Assembly (NCBI GenBank): GCA_033065855.1
Contig: JAVXUO010000498.1
Coordinates: 1-64,000, forward strand
Reading direction: 5' to 3'
Source of the DNA: Escallonia rubra
Taxonomy: Eukaryota; Streptophyta; Magnoliopsida; Escalloniales; Escalloniaceae
Length of the DNA stretch: 64,000 nucleotides
In this document: positions 22,263-33,343 of the stretch, piece after piece
How positions within the stretch are numbered: position 1 is the first letter of the stretch
Layout: every line of letters begins with the position of its first letter
Made by a program: the position numbers and the translations under genes
Notes under the pieces: model-generated
Database searches by the model: none
Told to the model about the DNA's origin: nothing
Seen by the model: only the letters and a program-made list of their open reading frames with translations

Positions 22263-23652
22263 GTCAAATGGAACAAGATCAGAGAGAAAACATTAATGGA
22301 TTAGAATAGCAGCAATGAACTAGCATGGAGTGATCAATAGAGAAGGAAATTGGCTTAGGAAAGTGAGGCGCGTGAAGAAGAAGAATAGAGAATAAAAGGG
22401 AGTGCGTTGGTGCGTGACAGTGGTTAACTAAGCACCATTATGGCGCGTGACAGTAGCTGACTAAGTACCATTATGGTGCGTGATCAACACTCCAAGTACT
22501 AACAACCGTGTTGATCTCCCTCATTAGACTGTTAATGGCACATGCTTAATGGTTAGTAATGCTTAAATATGTGTCCTTGTATTAGCTAATTTTTTTCTTT
22601 CACTTAATTTCTCTTTTTATTTCTATTACTTAGTTAGCATAAAATAACCTCCCCATGTAAAGGAGATAGACACGTTACTTTTGTGGATGAGAATTTTGAT
22701 GCATCTTCGTTCTTCTTCCCCTGGCCAAAACTCTGCTTTTCTTGGTAAATACTCCATAGCAGAATTCAACCAAAATTCTCAGGAAATACTTCAATAAACA
22801 CCTCAAGCTATGGGTTCACCACAATTGGTATCAGAGCCAAAAGTCACACCAAGCTCACCAATCACAAATTTAGGCACAACAGTGACTCAAATGGAACATG
22901 CTTGGAAACTCAATAAACAGCAACTAGATAAACATGTCAGCCTTATGGAAGCACAATTTTAAGATTATTTTGGGGCCATTGATGATCAACTTGCAGACAT
23001 GAAAGAGACTATATCGGATATTCCTGACCTCAAATCTTCCATAGATCAACTCAACGTTGAACTGCCCTCTATGAAACAAACTGTGGCTAAACTGCAGTCA
23101 ATGATGTAGCAATTAGTGGCAACTAAAGGGGGTGATGGAGGGGAAAGCTCTAGTTCGAAACACTACAGGCAGTGTAGGGAAGGTGAAAGCAGCCACGGGG
23201 ACTATCATCAGGCCAGCTAATGGTAATCTCTATACTAAACTGCCTAAAATTGAGTTTCAAAAGTTTTCAGGGAAGGATTCGTATGGATGGGTTAGCAAGG
23301 CCGAAAGGTATTCTGAGTTCAGTCCTATGGAAGAAAATCTTAAGGTTACATTTGCTTCAGTTCAGTTTGAAGGGTAGGTTGAATACCGCTTCAGTATTTA
23401 CATAAGACCTAGGGGTAAGGTATATTGGCCAGATTTTGTGAGCGACTTACATGTCTGGTTGGCCAAATTGTTTACGGAGAGTGTACTAGGTGAATTTCAT
23501 CAACTGAGACAAAATAGTATTGAGGAGCAGTACTATAATGAATTTGAAATACTGAGATCAATATTGGTGAATGAAATGGGAATATTTGATGAGTCTCACA
23601 GCTTTGTGAATGAACTAGGGTATGAAATTAGGTTGGAAACTAAGACTGGATA
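22263..23652 (+). mobile_element. Gypsy-like LTR retrotransposon fossil (LTR end, PBS and gag region)
   Basis: TTGGTATCAGAGCC at 22827-22840 is a primer-binding site for initiator Met tRNA, following a probable LTR end. After it come pieces of a Gypsy-type gag, including a coiled-coil-like N-terminal part and the LPKIEFQKFSGKD motif near 23240-23275. The rest of the element is absent. Old and broken in several places. Within the left part a 33-bp unit is tandemly repeated at 22411-22486. Confidence 0.65.
22411..22486 (+). repeat. 33-bp tandem repeat, 2.3 copies
   Basis: TGCGTGACAGTGGTTAACTA with AGCACCATTATGG is followed by a near copy at 22444-22476 and the first ten bases of a third. Confidence 0.85.
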
Positions 23653-24480
23653 GAGCAAGGTACATGATATCCGCGTGTTAACTTGAATATCGACCTGACC
23701 TTCACGTACTGACCAGAGTTGAGGGTTAACTACCTCGGGCATAGACTTGATTAGATATTGCTGCACCCAACAAAGGTTGCCTACATACCCTCATTCGGAA
23801 GGGATCAAGCAGAATATAGTCTAAACTGGATTTGTAAGAAGAATATATGACCTTACACATAATGACCTAGATTGGGGTCAAATACCCTCGGACTGAAAGA
23901 ATGACATATGAAGGTGTTGAGATGATAAGTTGACTCTTCTACTAGAGTCACGAAGGATAAGAAGTGTGACCGAAAAGTCACAGCAAGCATCAGTTTTAAT
24001 TTTTTTTTGTCTTTTGATTTTTTTAATATATATATATTCTATTTTTTTTTTAAAAAAAATCTTTTGAAGATTAAGGTCAAAAAGTAGACTTTTAAGACAT
24101 AGACTTAGACGAGACAAAGAATTGACCCTGAGTGTCGGGATAAGGGAATCTCATGGAGCCCTAGACAAAATGCATATAGAAGGAATTGCTCGTGCAATGG
24201 ACTGGCTAAACAAGGATAGTCATTATCCTGACTGTCTATAGAAGGGAATCACAAAGAGGCCTTAGAATAAATGTGTATAGGCAAAGCTGACAAATGCAAT
24301 GTAGATTGGCCTCAAGTTTCAATCTAAACATACTAAAGAGCCATAAGCAGAAGTAGGAATTTCTCTAGGGTAGATAGTGCTATCGAATTGATTCGCTCTT
24401 CATTGTCATATATCCAAGCAAGAAAACTTTGTTATCTTAACTCCAAAAGTTCGTCCATCTAAGCTGAAACTGACCTTCCA
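23653..24480. other. Unassigned repeat-like DNA
   Basis: Contains phrases such as AGAGCCATAAGCAG and short A/T tracts (24000-24060). It has no coding frame of note and no terminal repeat that I can define. Probably decayed retroelement non-coding sequence, given its neighbours on both sides. Confidence 0.35.
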
Positions 24481-24985
24481 AAATTTGCTCTCTTGCATAT
24501 TCAAGCACAACTGTACTCTCCATCTGCTTTTAAGGGTAAAGGTATTTCCTCTCATTCATTTTTCTTATCGTCCTTTGTTCTTTTTTCACGCAAACACGCA
24601 CAACTAATACTACACACATTAAACCCACACACACCCGCACATTTACACCCTCACGGCAGCCACCATGGCTTCTCTCACACTCACACATGGCTGCCCCCTC
24701 ATGTACACTCACTTACACTCTCGGCAGATCCCAAAACACACACATAATACACACTTATACAATCTTAAACACACAGAAAGTTACCATAACACTGTAAGAG
24801 GGCTTACCGAAAAATCTTGTTCCGTCTCTTTCTCTCTCTTTACCGTATATCTAAAAAAATAAGAATTGTGAAAAGAGTTTGAACGGTTTCTCCTATATTA
24901 GCTGTATATATAAAAACCCTAGACTGAAAAATTGTCAAAACCCCCAAGACTTTAGGTGGCTTACCGAAAAATCTCACCGGAAAAT

Positions 24986-25023
<38 letters not shown>

Positions 25024-25378
25024 CCTCTCTCCCGTATATCTGAAAAAAGAAGAATTGGGGAATAGAGTTTGAACGGTTTCTCCTATATTAGCTATATATA
25101 TAAAAACCCTAGACTGAAAAATTGTCAAAACCCCAAGACTTTAGGTATTGTTTTCAAAGATTCCTTAAAACTTTCTAATATCACGAAAAAGCCCAAAGCA
25201 ACTATTTACGATACATTAATGTACTAGAAAAATTTACCGGGTTGTTACATAACTCCGTTTCACTAATCATCGCTAAAAGTTGCTAAATAAAATATCGATG
25301 TTAAGTAGAATAAAAAATCGTCGCTAAAAGTTTTAAATTAACCCGTAAAAAAAATATATCGGGATTTGGGGTATTACA
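24481..25378 (-). mobile_element. LTR-like fossil DNA, minus strand
   Basis: On the minus strand TGTAATACCCCAAATCCCG starts at 25378 and TGTAACAACCCGG at 25249; both are starts common to plant LTRs, suggesting one LTR-like piece beside or inside another. No coding. The left boundary is approximate. It holds the tandem duplication listed separately. Confidence 0.4.
24801..25146 (+). repeat. Tandem duplication, two units of ~157 and ~189 bp
   Basis: Both units start GGCTTACCGAAAAATCT, contain a CT microsatellite of differing length, then CCGTATATCTGAAAAA-like sequence, GTTTGAACGGTTTCTCC and AAAAACCCTAGACTG, and end in CAAGACTTTAGGT. The difference in length is mostly in the CT tract. Confidence 0.9.
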
Positions 25379-25697
25379 TTAAGAGAGCATGCATAGTAGT
25401 CAAAGGTGGTTTTATAGGATTTTTTTCTTTTTTCTTTTTTGGTGAAAGTCAAAACAACCCTTTAACTCTAATAAAAGCTTATAGTCCGGTAAGGGTATTT
25501 TTTTTTCTCTTTTCTTTAGTAAAAGTCAAAACTACCATTTATTCTAATAAAATAATATATTCTAATAATGGTATTTAAGGAAATAAGCTTGATATCCTAT
25601 GAGAAGTAAAAAACACCCCTATTTTTTAAATAACACTCTAACCCAAAAAATGTATTTTATGGAAAGAAATCTTATAAGTCAAACATACCCTTGATCA

Positions 25698-26872
25698 CAT
25701 AGGCGGAACTATGTGGTGACAAGGGGGTTTGAAGCACCCCCTCAACTTTTGAATTTTTTTTTTCGGGAATTGCACCCGGTCTTGAGATCCAGTTCTCCGA
25801 GACCCCGTTCCCCGAGACCCCACACCAGTCGGCCCTCGGCAGTTACCTCTCTCTCTCTCTCTTACCGTGACTGTGAGGACCATGACCGCCGGTGACTGTG
25901 ACCGTTGACGGCGACGACCATATGATGAACTCCGCGACGAGGCTACGACCGTGACGAACTCTGACCAGATCTGACGCCGACCGGCGACCGCGACTGAAGG
26001 AAGGCTCAGCCGCTCAGGCGACGCCGCGATGAGGCTCTTCGACTGCTAGTCTGCTACTATGGTCTCACAGTTGGAAGAAAGCAAAGGAAGGGAACTAAAG
26101 GTATAGTAGATGATATTATTCGGTTGTAAAGAAAGCGTACGCAAGTGCGCCTTGGGCCTTTTCGAATGACAATCAAAACTGTGTGATTTGATCCTTAAAC
26201 CGTTAGTGGCATATGTGTTTTTGTGTTCTTCCCTCGATATTTAAATCCTTTTACCTTAGTCGTGTAGTTATAATTTCTGTGAAACTTTATGTGAGATTAT
26301 TTGAGAATTGTTGCGGTGAATTATAAGATATATAAGTATATATTAAAAGTCAAGGTTAAACCTATTCAGACAATTAAACATCAATACAATATCCTAGTAA
26401 ATTTTCTAAGAAACTTAAACCCAGAATGCAAATCTATTTAGCGTCATTCAAGGTAAATCTCAACCAAAGAAGTTAGCCAATTTGACTGATACTTCGTGAA
26501 CTGTAGGAGGTTAATTGACCATGCATGATTTACTGAGAAATTGTTCGTTGACATGGTAAATCTCAACCAAAGAAGTTAGCCAATTTGACTGAGAAAAAAT
26601 GTCAAAACTATTAGGAACGAGGCTATTATCAAGTGCTGCCAATCTTCGGGGCCTCATCGAATATTAATTTAGTAATTTCGTTTGTAAACACTTGGAGTAT
26701 AATTTGTATTTTTTTTTTGTGGTGTACTTGTAAAGAGTCTTTAATAGCTGTCGTGAAACTTAATAATACTTTTTGTATGCTTTTGAAGTGTAATCTTTTT
26801 TTAATTAAAAAATTTTGGTGTATTCGATATAATTTTTGCATTCCCTGAAAAAAATTTATGGTTCCGCCCCTA
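25698..26872 (+). mobile_element. hAT-like non-autonomous element, CAGGGGCGGAAC family, copy 1
   Basis: The left tip is CATAGGCGGAACTATG and the right tip, inverted, is TAGGGGCGGAACCATAAATT. Flanks CTTGATCA (25690-25697) and CCTGATCA (26873-26880) match in 7 of 8 bases, the 8-bp duplication expected of hAT. The left interior shares GCACCCCCT and TCGGGAATTGCACC with the copy at 52263-53077. The core is GC-rich on the left (25780-26100) and AT-rich on the right. A 34-base phrase (GGTAAATCTCAACCAAAGAA and on) occurs at about 26451 and 26554. No transposase domain is recognised. Confidence 0.75.
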
Positions 26873-26880
26873 CCTGATCA

Positions 26881-27038
26881 CCCTTAATCTTATATTAAGA
26901 CTTAATTCAAAAAGGGTATTTCGTGGGAAAAAAAGATTAGCCATTTAAGCCCATTACATATTTTTATATATGCATAGATATAGATATGTATATGGGGAAA
27001 GTGCGTGTGTGCGCGCGCGCGCGCCCCTCTGAGAGTTG
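26881..27038. other. Short unassigned spacer with GC microsatellite
   Basis: Holds a GTGTGTGCGCGCGC alternating tract at about 27002-27023. No gene. Confidence 0.6.
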
Positions 27039-27839
27039 CAGGCATGGGTGGACCTACATGGTGACTGGGGGTGCTCAAGCACTCCTGAACTTTTGAAAAA
27101 AAATATTTTTTTTCAAAACCTACACGAAGCTTTCTCTGACAAGAATATGATTTTTGATACTTGCAGGGGTTTTCATTTGGAAGCCAAGATGGCTGATTGG
27201 CACCAGCATCCAACTGTCATTCAGAAGGTAGCGAGCCAGCGACATGTGAGTTCCAACCTCTCCCAAGACGTTCGCGCGTGCTATGGCGTCTTTTAGGGCC
27301 CTTCTGCACACACCAGCCGCTCTGCGTATGGGAATTATTCTAATACAGGATTACGGTATCTGGTGAATACCTCATTCATTGCTGCCAATCCTTCCCCAGT
27401 TTTCATTCAGGCTCCCTCAGAGAAAGGTGATGTCGGCTTTGCTATTGATGTTCTTATGGGTGCCGTTTCAGTTGCTGTGTCCAAATCAGCTGCTGCTCCA
27501 ATTAAGCGTGTGAAACTTTTGATCCAAAACCAAGATGAGATGATCAAGTCTGGTCGGCTTTCTAAACCCTACAAGGGTATTGGAGATTGTTTTGGGAGGA
27601 CAATCAAGGATAAAGGATTTGTGTCATTGTGGAGAGGAAACACAGTTAATGTCATCCGTCCTTTAGTTTAATATATTGATATGGTAATTTTAGTTTAATA
27701 TATTAATTTGAGTTTAACTTCAGTTTAATCAGTGATTATATAGAGATTTAAAAAATATGTTTGGTTAATTTGCTTGTCGATTCTTAAATTTTAGTTTAAT
27801 TTTTGCACCCTCTGAAAAAAATTTCTGCTTTCGCCCCTG
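27039..27839 (+). mobile_element. hAT-like non-autonomous element, copy 2, carrying a host gene piece
   Basis: The left tip is CAGGCATGGGTGGACCTACA and the right tip, inverted, is CAGGGGCGAAAGCAGAAATT; beside them lie the family's typical inner sequences (GGGGGTGCTCAAGCACTCC at left, TTTTTGCACCCTCTG at right). The 8 bases outside the tips do not form a clear duplication. The interior is almost entirely a segment of an ADP/ATP carrier gene, oriented plus. The right end directly abuts receptor-like coding sequence at 27840. Confidence 0.65.
27189..27665 (+). pseudogene. Mitochondrial ADP/ATP carrier N-terminal fragment captured by the hAT-like element
   Basis: Resembles the plant adenine nucleotide translocator, which swaps ADP and ATP across the mitochondrial inner membrane. 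It starts MADWHQHPTVIQKVAS (the presequence), passes one in-frame TAG after ACYGVF, keeps frame through [11 protein letters not shown] and [11 protein letters not shown], then [31 protein letters not shown] and [12 protein letters not shown]. Only the presequence and the first half of the first carrier repeat are present, about 160 of ~385 residues. The carrier signature PxExxK reads PIKRVK, so the acidic residue is changed. No intron is seen in this part. It is a non-functional copy of a gene whose parent lies elsewhere. Confidence 0.88.
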
Positions 27840-30800
27840 ATGCACACAAAAGTATTTGTTATGCATATGTCACCTTCCCTGGCATCTCGCTTCTTCGTAA
27901 ATGCAAACAGATTAGGGATGATGCATGAAGTCTGCTTGGCTCATAACTGATCAAACTGTTAACGTCATGGATACTATGAATTCCGAAGTCATTGAATCAC
28001 TGCAAGGGGCATTGGGGATTAAATCATACATTCCGCCATCTGCGGAGCTCCGCGACTTCACTCTGAGATGGCAAAAAAATTGTCGTACAAAAACCCAGTA
28101 TGGTGCACCGAGGAAATTGAATGTCTTGGGAATTCAGGCATATGACGCAACATGTGGACTAGCAATGGCAATTGAGAGGGTTAGAGGCAAAATCCTGCAA
28201 GCCAGAAAACAAAATGTTGGATTGAATTTGACAGACTTGGCAGGCATTGGCGCCTTCTCAAGTGGCACATCACTTCTACGCCAAATGTTAGAGATTAGAT
28301 TTTCAGGTTTAGGTGGTGACTTCCAACTGATGAATGAGAAACAAATATGGAACGCATTCGAGATAGTGAACATGATTTACAAAGGTGACAGAAGGGTTGG
28401 ACATTGGACTACCACAGGTGGATTGACGAAAGAAATTCAGTCTGGAAAGTTACACCCATCTTCCAGCAATGCCCTCGAAGAAATTATCTGGCCAGGAGGG
28501 TGCAAAGCTACTCCAAAAGGTTGGATGATGCCAATGAATGGTGAAAAACTACGCTTTGGCGTGCCTGTGACTGTGGGGTTCCATAACGTCTTGCATGTAT
28601 CACTTAATCATCAAACCAATAAGGTAGAAGTCACTGGGTTTTGTGTAGATGTATTCGGTGCTGCCATTAAAGCCTTGCCTTATGAAGTACCTTATGAATT
28701 CATCCCTTTTGCGACCCCTACGGGAGAGAGTGCAGGAAGTTATACCGATCTCATTAATGAAGTCTTTCTTCAGGTATGCTTGTCTTTCCGTACAAAGTTC
28801 CAAAGTACTGGTACGAGCTCACACATCTATATACCATTATTAAAAAACTTTTCGGATGGTGCATTGTGAATGAACCAGAATTTTGATGCAGCCGTGGGGG
28901 ATATAACGATCACTTCGAATCAAAGTCTTTATGTTGGCTTTCACGGACATTGGTGTCGGAACAGTAGCACCACTTTCCAATAGCATGTGGATCTTCTTAG
29001 AGCCACTTAAAAGAAGTATATGGGTAACAACTGCTTGTTTCTTCATCCTGACAGGCTTTGTCATTTGGGTGGTTGAACATGCAGTAAATGAAAATTTTCA
29101 AGGCTCACCAGCTCAGCAGATTGGAACAGTGCTATGGTTCTCATTTTCGACCCTCGTTTATGCTCATAGTAAGTTCTTTATCTCATCTCACTTGAATCGG
29201 GATGTTTGGCATTTCTAGTTCCACTTGGATGTGCAGATTGAGAAGTTAACAGATCATAAAAACTTTTACTGTGCTGCATTGCAGGACAAAAGTTGCTAAC
29301 TAACCTGTCAAGATTTGTCATAACCATTTGGATGTTCGTAGTGCTTATAATAACTTCCCCCAAATTTGAGTTCACTCATGGCGGTTCAACTGATCAGATT
29401 AGCTTCAGAGGGACTTTCTATCGGTTATCGGCCTGGTCCTTTTTTGCAAGGAATTATTTTTAGGACAAATTACACTTATATCCCCGAGGTTAGAGTATAA
29501 TTACAGACAAGGACAATAGTTTGGACAAATTACACTTGTGTCCATTGACCAAACGGAACCCTAAAAATCCTAACGGTTTTAACAAAATGACTTTATAGCC
29601 CTCAAGTTACAAATCTATTTATTTCAATTTCCATTATCTTAAATTCTCCCTTAAATTCTCTCTCTACACTTCTCTTTCCCACGCCGGCAGCCCCACACCG
29701 GGAGCCCCCTCCCCTCTCCCCACGCCGACAGGCAGCCCCCTCCCTCGCCCCACCGCCGATCGACCCACCCACACCACCACTATATACAAATCAAAGCTAG
29801 TCCAACCATAACCCAGCTGTAAAATGCTCCGGATCTAAGGACCCACTGTCAGCAGACCATTTTTTCCGGCGTGCGTGTTTGCAGGTGTATGGTCAACCGC
29901 AGGTTAGCTCGATCTGGTCAGTGACGGGTGGATCTGATTGGTTGGGCCACGATGGGGGCTGCGATGGCAGGGGGAGGTGTGAAATGGGTTGACGAGGGGA
30001 TGGGTGGAGGTGACTGGGGACTGTGACGGGGCTGGGAGGATGGGGGCAGGGGGATGGTGATCGACAGGGTAGGGGCAGCGACGACAGGTTGGAGCAACTG
30101 TAGGGGCGGCGACAGGTTGGTGGGGACGGTAGGGGCGGCGGTGGGGGGGGTGGTGGTCCAAGGATAGGTGCAATTCCATTAATTTATTGAATGGTTTTTG
30201 GTGATGAAATTGAATTGATACTTGGACAATAGTGATGGAATTGAATTGATACTTGGATAATAGTGATGGAATTGAATTGATACTTGGACAATAGTGATAG
30301 AATGAAATTCACAGTGAATTTCAGATTCTAGGGTTTTGGAACCCTAATTTTCAAATTAGGGTTTTGAAACCCTAATGCAATAAAAGGCAGTATTGCCATT
30401 TTGAAAATACATAACGATGACATCATAAAAAAAATACACTTTTTGGACGGAACCCTAACGGATGGACACAAGTGTTACAAAATTAGGATTTTTTGGTTAC
30501 GAATGTTATATTTTGAAACTCAGTGTCCTTGAGTATAATTACACCCTAACCTCAAGGATATAAGTGTAATTTGCCCTTATTTCTAACAACTCAAAATTTT
30601 TGGACAACAGGCTTCATCCACATGCTTCTGCTCAAGACTAAGCTGGTGCTTTATCGAGATGAAGTAAACATGGTGGTGTTGATGCTATTATTGATGAAAT
30701 CCCTTGCGTGAAGGCATTCCTCTCTAATTATTCTGGCTATGCTATGATTGATTCTAAACCAACTAGTAATGGCTTTACTTTTGTGAGTATTATTTTTCCC

Positions 30801-31464
30801 CCGAAAACATGACTGACTATCCATTATAGGTTGACAATGAATATGGATGTTCTCGGCACCTTCTAGCGTACAGCCATTACATGTGTACAGGTGGGACAAA
30901 TTAGCCCCAAGTCCTGGATTTTGCACTTCTTATGGCAGACTAGGTTTTATCTGCTAACCCTAGCAGAGGAAGTCAACCTCTTCTCATGTAAACTGCCACA
31001 GACTAAATTCAACTGCAATGTTTTGGCCCTAAAAGGAGCCAAATCCTTTGCCACATGCATGTGTTATTTAGTTTCTTATGCAACGCTTATTTTACAGGCA
31101 TTCAGAAAAAGGCTCACCGTTGGTCATTGAGATGTCAAGGGAAATTGCCAAACTAAGAGATGAGGGAAAACTTTTGAAGCTGGAGAAGAAGTGGTTTATA
31201 AGCAAATCAACATTATCACCCCAAGAGGGCGGCTCAGTGACGAAACCTAAAATTCTTGACCTTCATAGTTTCGGTGGCCTATTTCTGATCAGTGGGATCT
31301 CTTCAGCATTGGCCCTTCTCATATGCTTGCTCTACTTGGTCAAAGAAAAGCTGCATGCCAAATATTTTATCATTAGATTCTTGGGCGGAGGAAAGCTAGC
31401 AACCATGATAAGTTACCTTTTCCGCAGAAACGCCAATGCCATTGGAGAAGTTAATGCTAGATGA
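27840..31464 (+). pseudogene. Glutamate receptor-like channel (GLR2-like) pseudogene
   Basis: Plant GLRs are ligand-gated cation channels. From left to right: ligand-binding (ANF-type) end with MHMSPSLASRFF, a frame change near 27925, then LGIQAYDATCGLAMAIERV and GLGGDFQL; S1 with GFCVDVFGAAIK; donor at about 28774; second exon with GDITITSNQSLYV, a frame change, PLKRSIWVTTACFF (M1) and GTVLWFSFSTLVYAH (pore side); intron; then LTNLSRFVITIWMFVVLIIT (start of M3). The conserved SYTA-type M3 end is lost. S2 survives as SFFARNYF, interrupted by a Mutator-like element, then DAIIDEIPCVKAF and SGYAMIDSKP with stops before them. The last exon has KGSPLVIEMS, a final membrane helix and a stop at 31464. 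No 5' part lies left of 27840. Several stops, frame changes and the insertion make it inactive. Confidence 0.9.
29463..30576. mobile_element. Mutator-like non-autonomous element in the GLR pseudogene
   Basis: The ends are GGACAAATTACACTTATATC (29463) and, inverted, GGGCAAATTACACTTATATC (from 30576). The flanks TTATTTTTA (29454-29462) and TTATTTCTA (30577-30585) agree in 8 of 9 bases, the 9-bp duplication of Mutator-like elements. A further inverted block (GACAAATTACACTTGTGTCC near 29523; matching TTTTGTAACACTTGTGTCC inverted near 30470) extends the terminal repeats past 100 bases. The core is GC-rich (29690-30160) with no transposase. It splits the S2-coding exon of the receptor pseudogene. 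Confidence 0.85.
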
Positions 31465-31810
31465 ACATCTAATCTCTAATGTTTTAGCTCAGTACAAACG
31501 TACATGTGTTAGTACTAAAATTTTCGTAGTACAATCCTTGTAAACCTTCATAGGGGTGCTACTTTTGTTGAATCACATTGTTGGCTCTGCCTGCCCATCA
31601 TGCCAATATATATACTTGAGTCTGTTTTATCTTTTGACAATAGGTAACCTTTCTTCTTGACTTTCGAGAATGAGATGCAAAATTATGAATGGTAATAGTG
31701 AAAATGGGCAAGTTAAGGGAAGTCTTAATGTTAAAGTTTATGTAAACTTTTTATATAGCCGAAGGATTATTTATGTACTTGCGCCCCTGGTCATTTTCCT
31801 TTCGTATATT
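31465..31810. other. 3' flank of the GLR pseudogene
   Basis: AT-rich DNA between the receptor stop codon and the Copia target duplication. It would be 3' untranslated sequence of the old gene. No other feature seen. Confidence 0.5.
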
Positions 31811-31815
31811 TTATA

Positions 31816-32273
31816 TGTTAATAAATTGGGTCAGTGGACCCATTTTCTGCCTACTAACAGAGAATGTGTATTTGTTAGTCTGAATTATTACAGTTAATTA
31901 GAAAATATTTATCTCCTAAGTGTTTGAGATATCTCATAAGTGTTTGAGATAAATATAGTATTTATCTTCCAAGTGTTTGAAGTAAAGCTAGTTTCTAATA
32001 CTAGATATCCCAAGAAATAATAAGTCACAGACAATAAGTCAAAAGACAATCTCTCTCTTTGTTGCACTCTCTATAGAGCATCACCGAGCTCTAAGATTTG
32101 GTTCGTGTACGAAAAACTCGACTCTAGTAACCGTTTTCGTACCTGCGATAAAGATCAAACGTGTTGGAGGCTCGTAACAACAAAGATCCTTCGTCAGAAT
32201 TTTTGGGAACTTCGTAAGGTATATTTTCGAACCCACTACGTGTTACGTGGTAGGCGCATTATTTGTTTCAACA
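31816..32273 (+). repeat. 5' LTR of the Copia fossil
   Basis: Starts TGTTAATAAATTGGGTCAG and ends GTTTCAACA. It pairs with 40674-41129. Confidence 0.93.
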
Positions 32274-33178
32274 TTGGTATCCGAGATTTATTACTTATTG
32301 ATTCACCTTTAACATGCTAGTATAAATTATGTCCATGTTACACTTTTTTCCAAATACATGAATGAGTCCCACCAAGAAAAATTCAAAATTTTTTAGCCTG
32401 TTATTTTAAAAATAATTATATGTTTTTGTTCTCCTATGGTAGAGGATGAACTTCAAAAAATTTCGTAATTATTGGATGCATGGTTTGTGAGAAATCACGA
32501 TTTTACTTTTCAAGAGAGCCTTTTTTTTTTTTTTAGTTTTGGGGCTCAAATTCGAAGCATGATATTTAATTTATGTCATGATCGATTAGCACATAGTTAA
32601 TATGTGTCGCATAACCTTTCCAATGATATATGGCACGCATTATTTGGCTTAAAAAGGAGAGAGATATGGCCTTCGAAAGTTGGCCTTGCAGCATGGCGGT
32701 GGCCGGAAAAATTAGGGTTTTTCTATGAAGAAGATGAATAGTGCAAACGCGCGCCACGTGCGAGAAGCCAAGCTTTCCACGCGCCCCAAGCCGAGTTGGT
32801 TCCACGCGCCTCACGCGCGCGCGAACACACGAGCTTGCTCCAAGAAGCCCTAGACGCTGCCCTACGTGGAAGCGTGTGACGGCTATTTTTTGGCCTGTGT
32901 TTGTCACCGCCTGCGAGTGGAACTCCATCATGGCCCGCTGATTTTTTCTATGGTGTTTAAAATACCTTTGTACCCCCTATGTGTATTTTGTTTAATTTTT
33001 AAACGACTTTTTCTAAAATATTAGTTTTTAAAAGTTTTTTTTATACACACATAATTTTTTCTTTAAACCCAAACGGTATATTATGGTTAAATTTACTGTT
33101 TGTAAGTTTTAAAGAATTTATCTCTCATTTTTTGCCATTTTTTTAGTATTTTTTGTGGTACTTTTGTGGTCCCAAAAA

Positions 33179-33281
33179 TGTTAGACTCCGCATATTTAAT
33201 TACTTATTTAAAAAAAGAAAAGAAATTTAGAGAGTTTTGGGACGTAATGCGTATTTTGGAATTGTAATTATTTTATAAATA

Positions 33282-33343
<62 letters not shown>

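Noticed and set aside
29904-30179. Proline- and histidine-rich minus-strand open frame
   Set aside because: It falls in the GC-rich core of the Mutator-like element and has no family motif.
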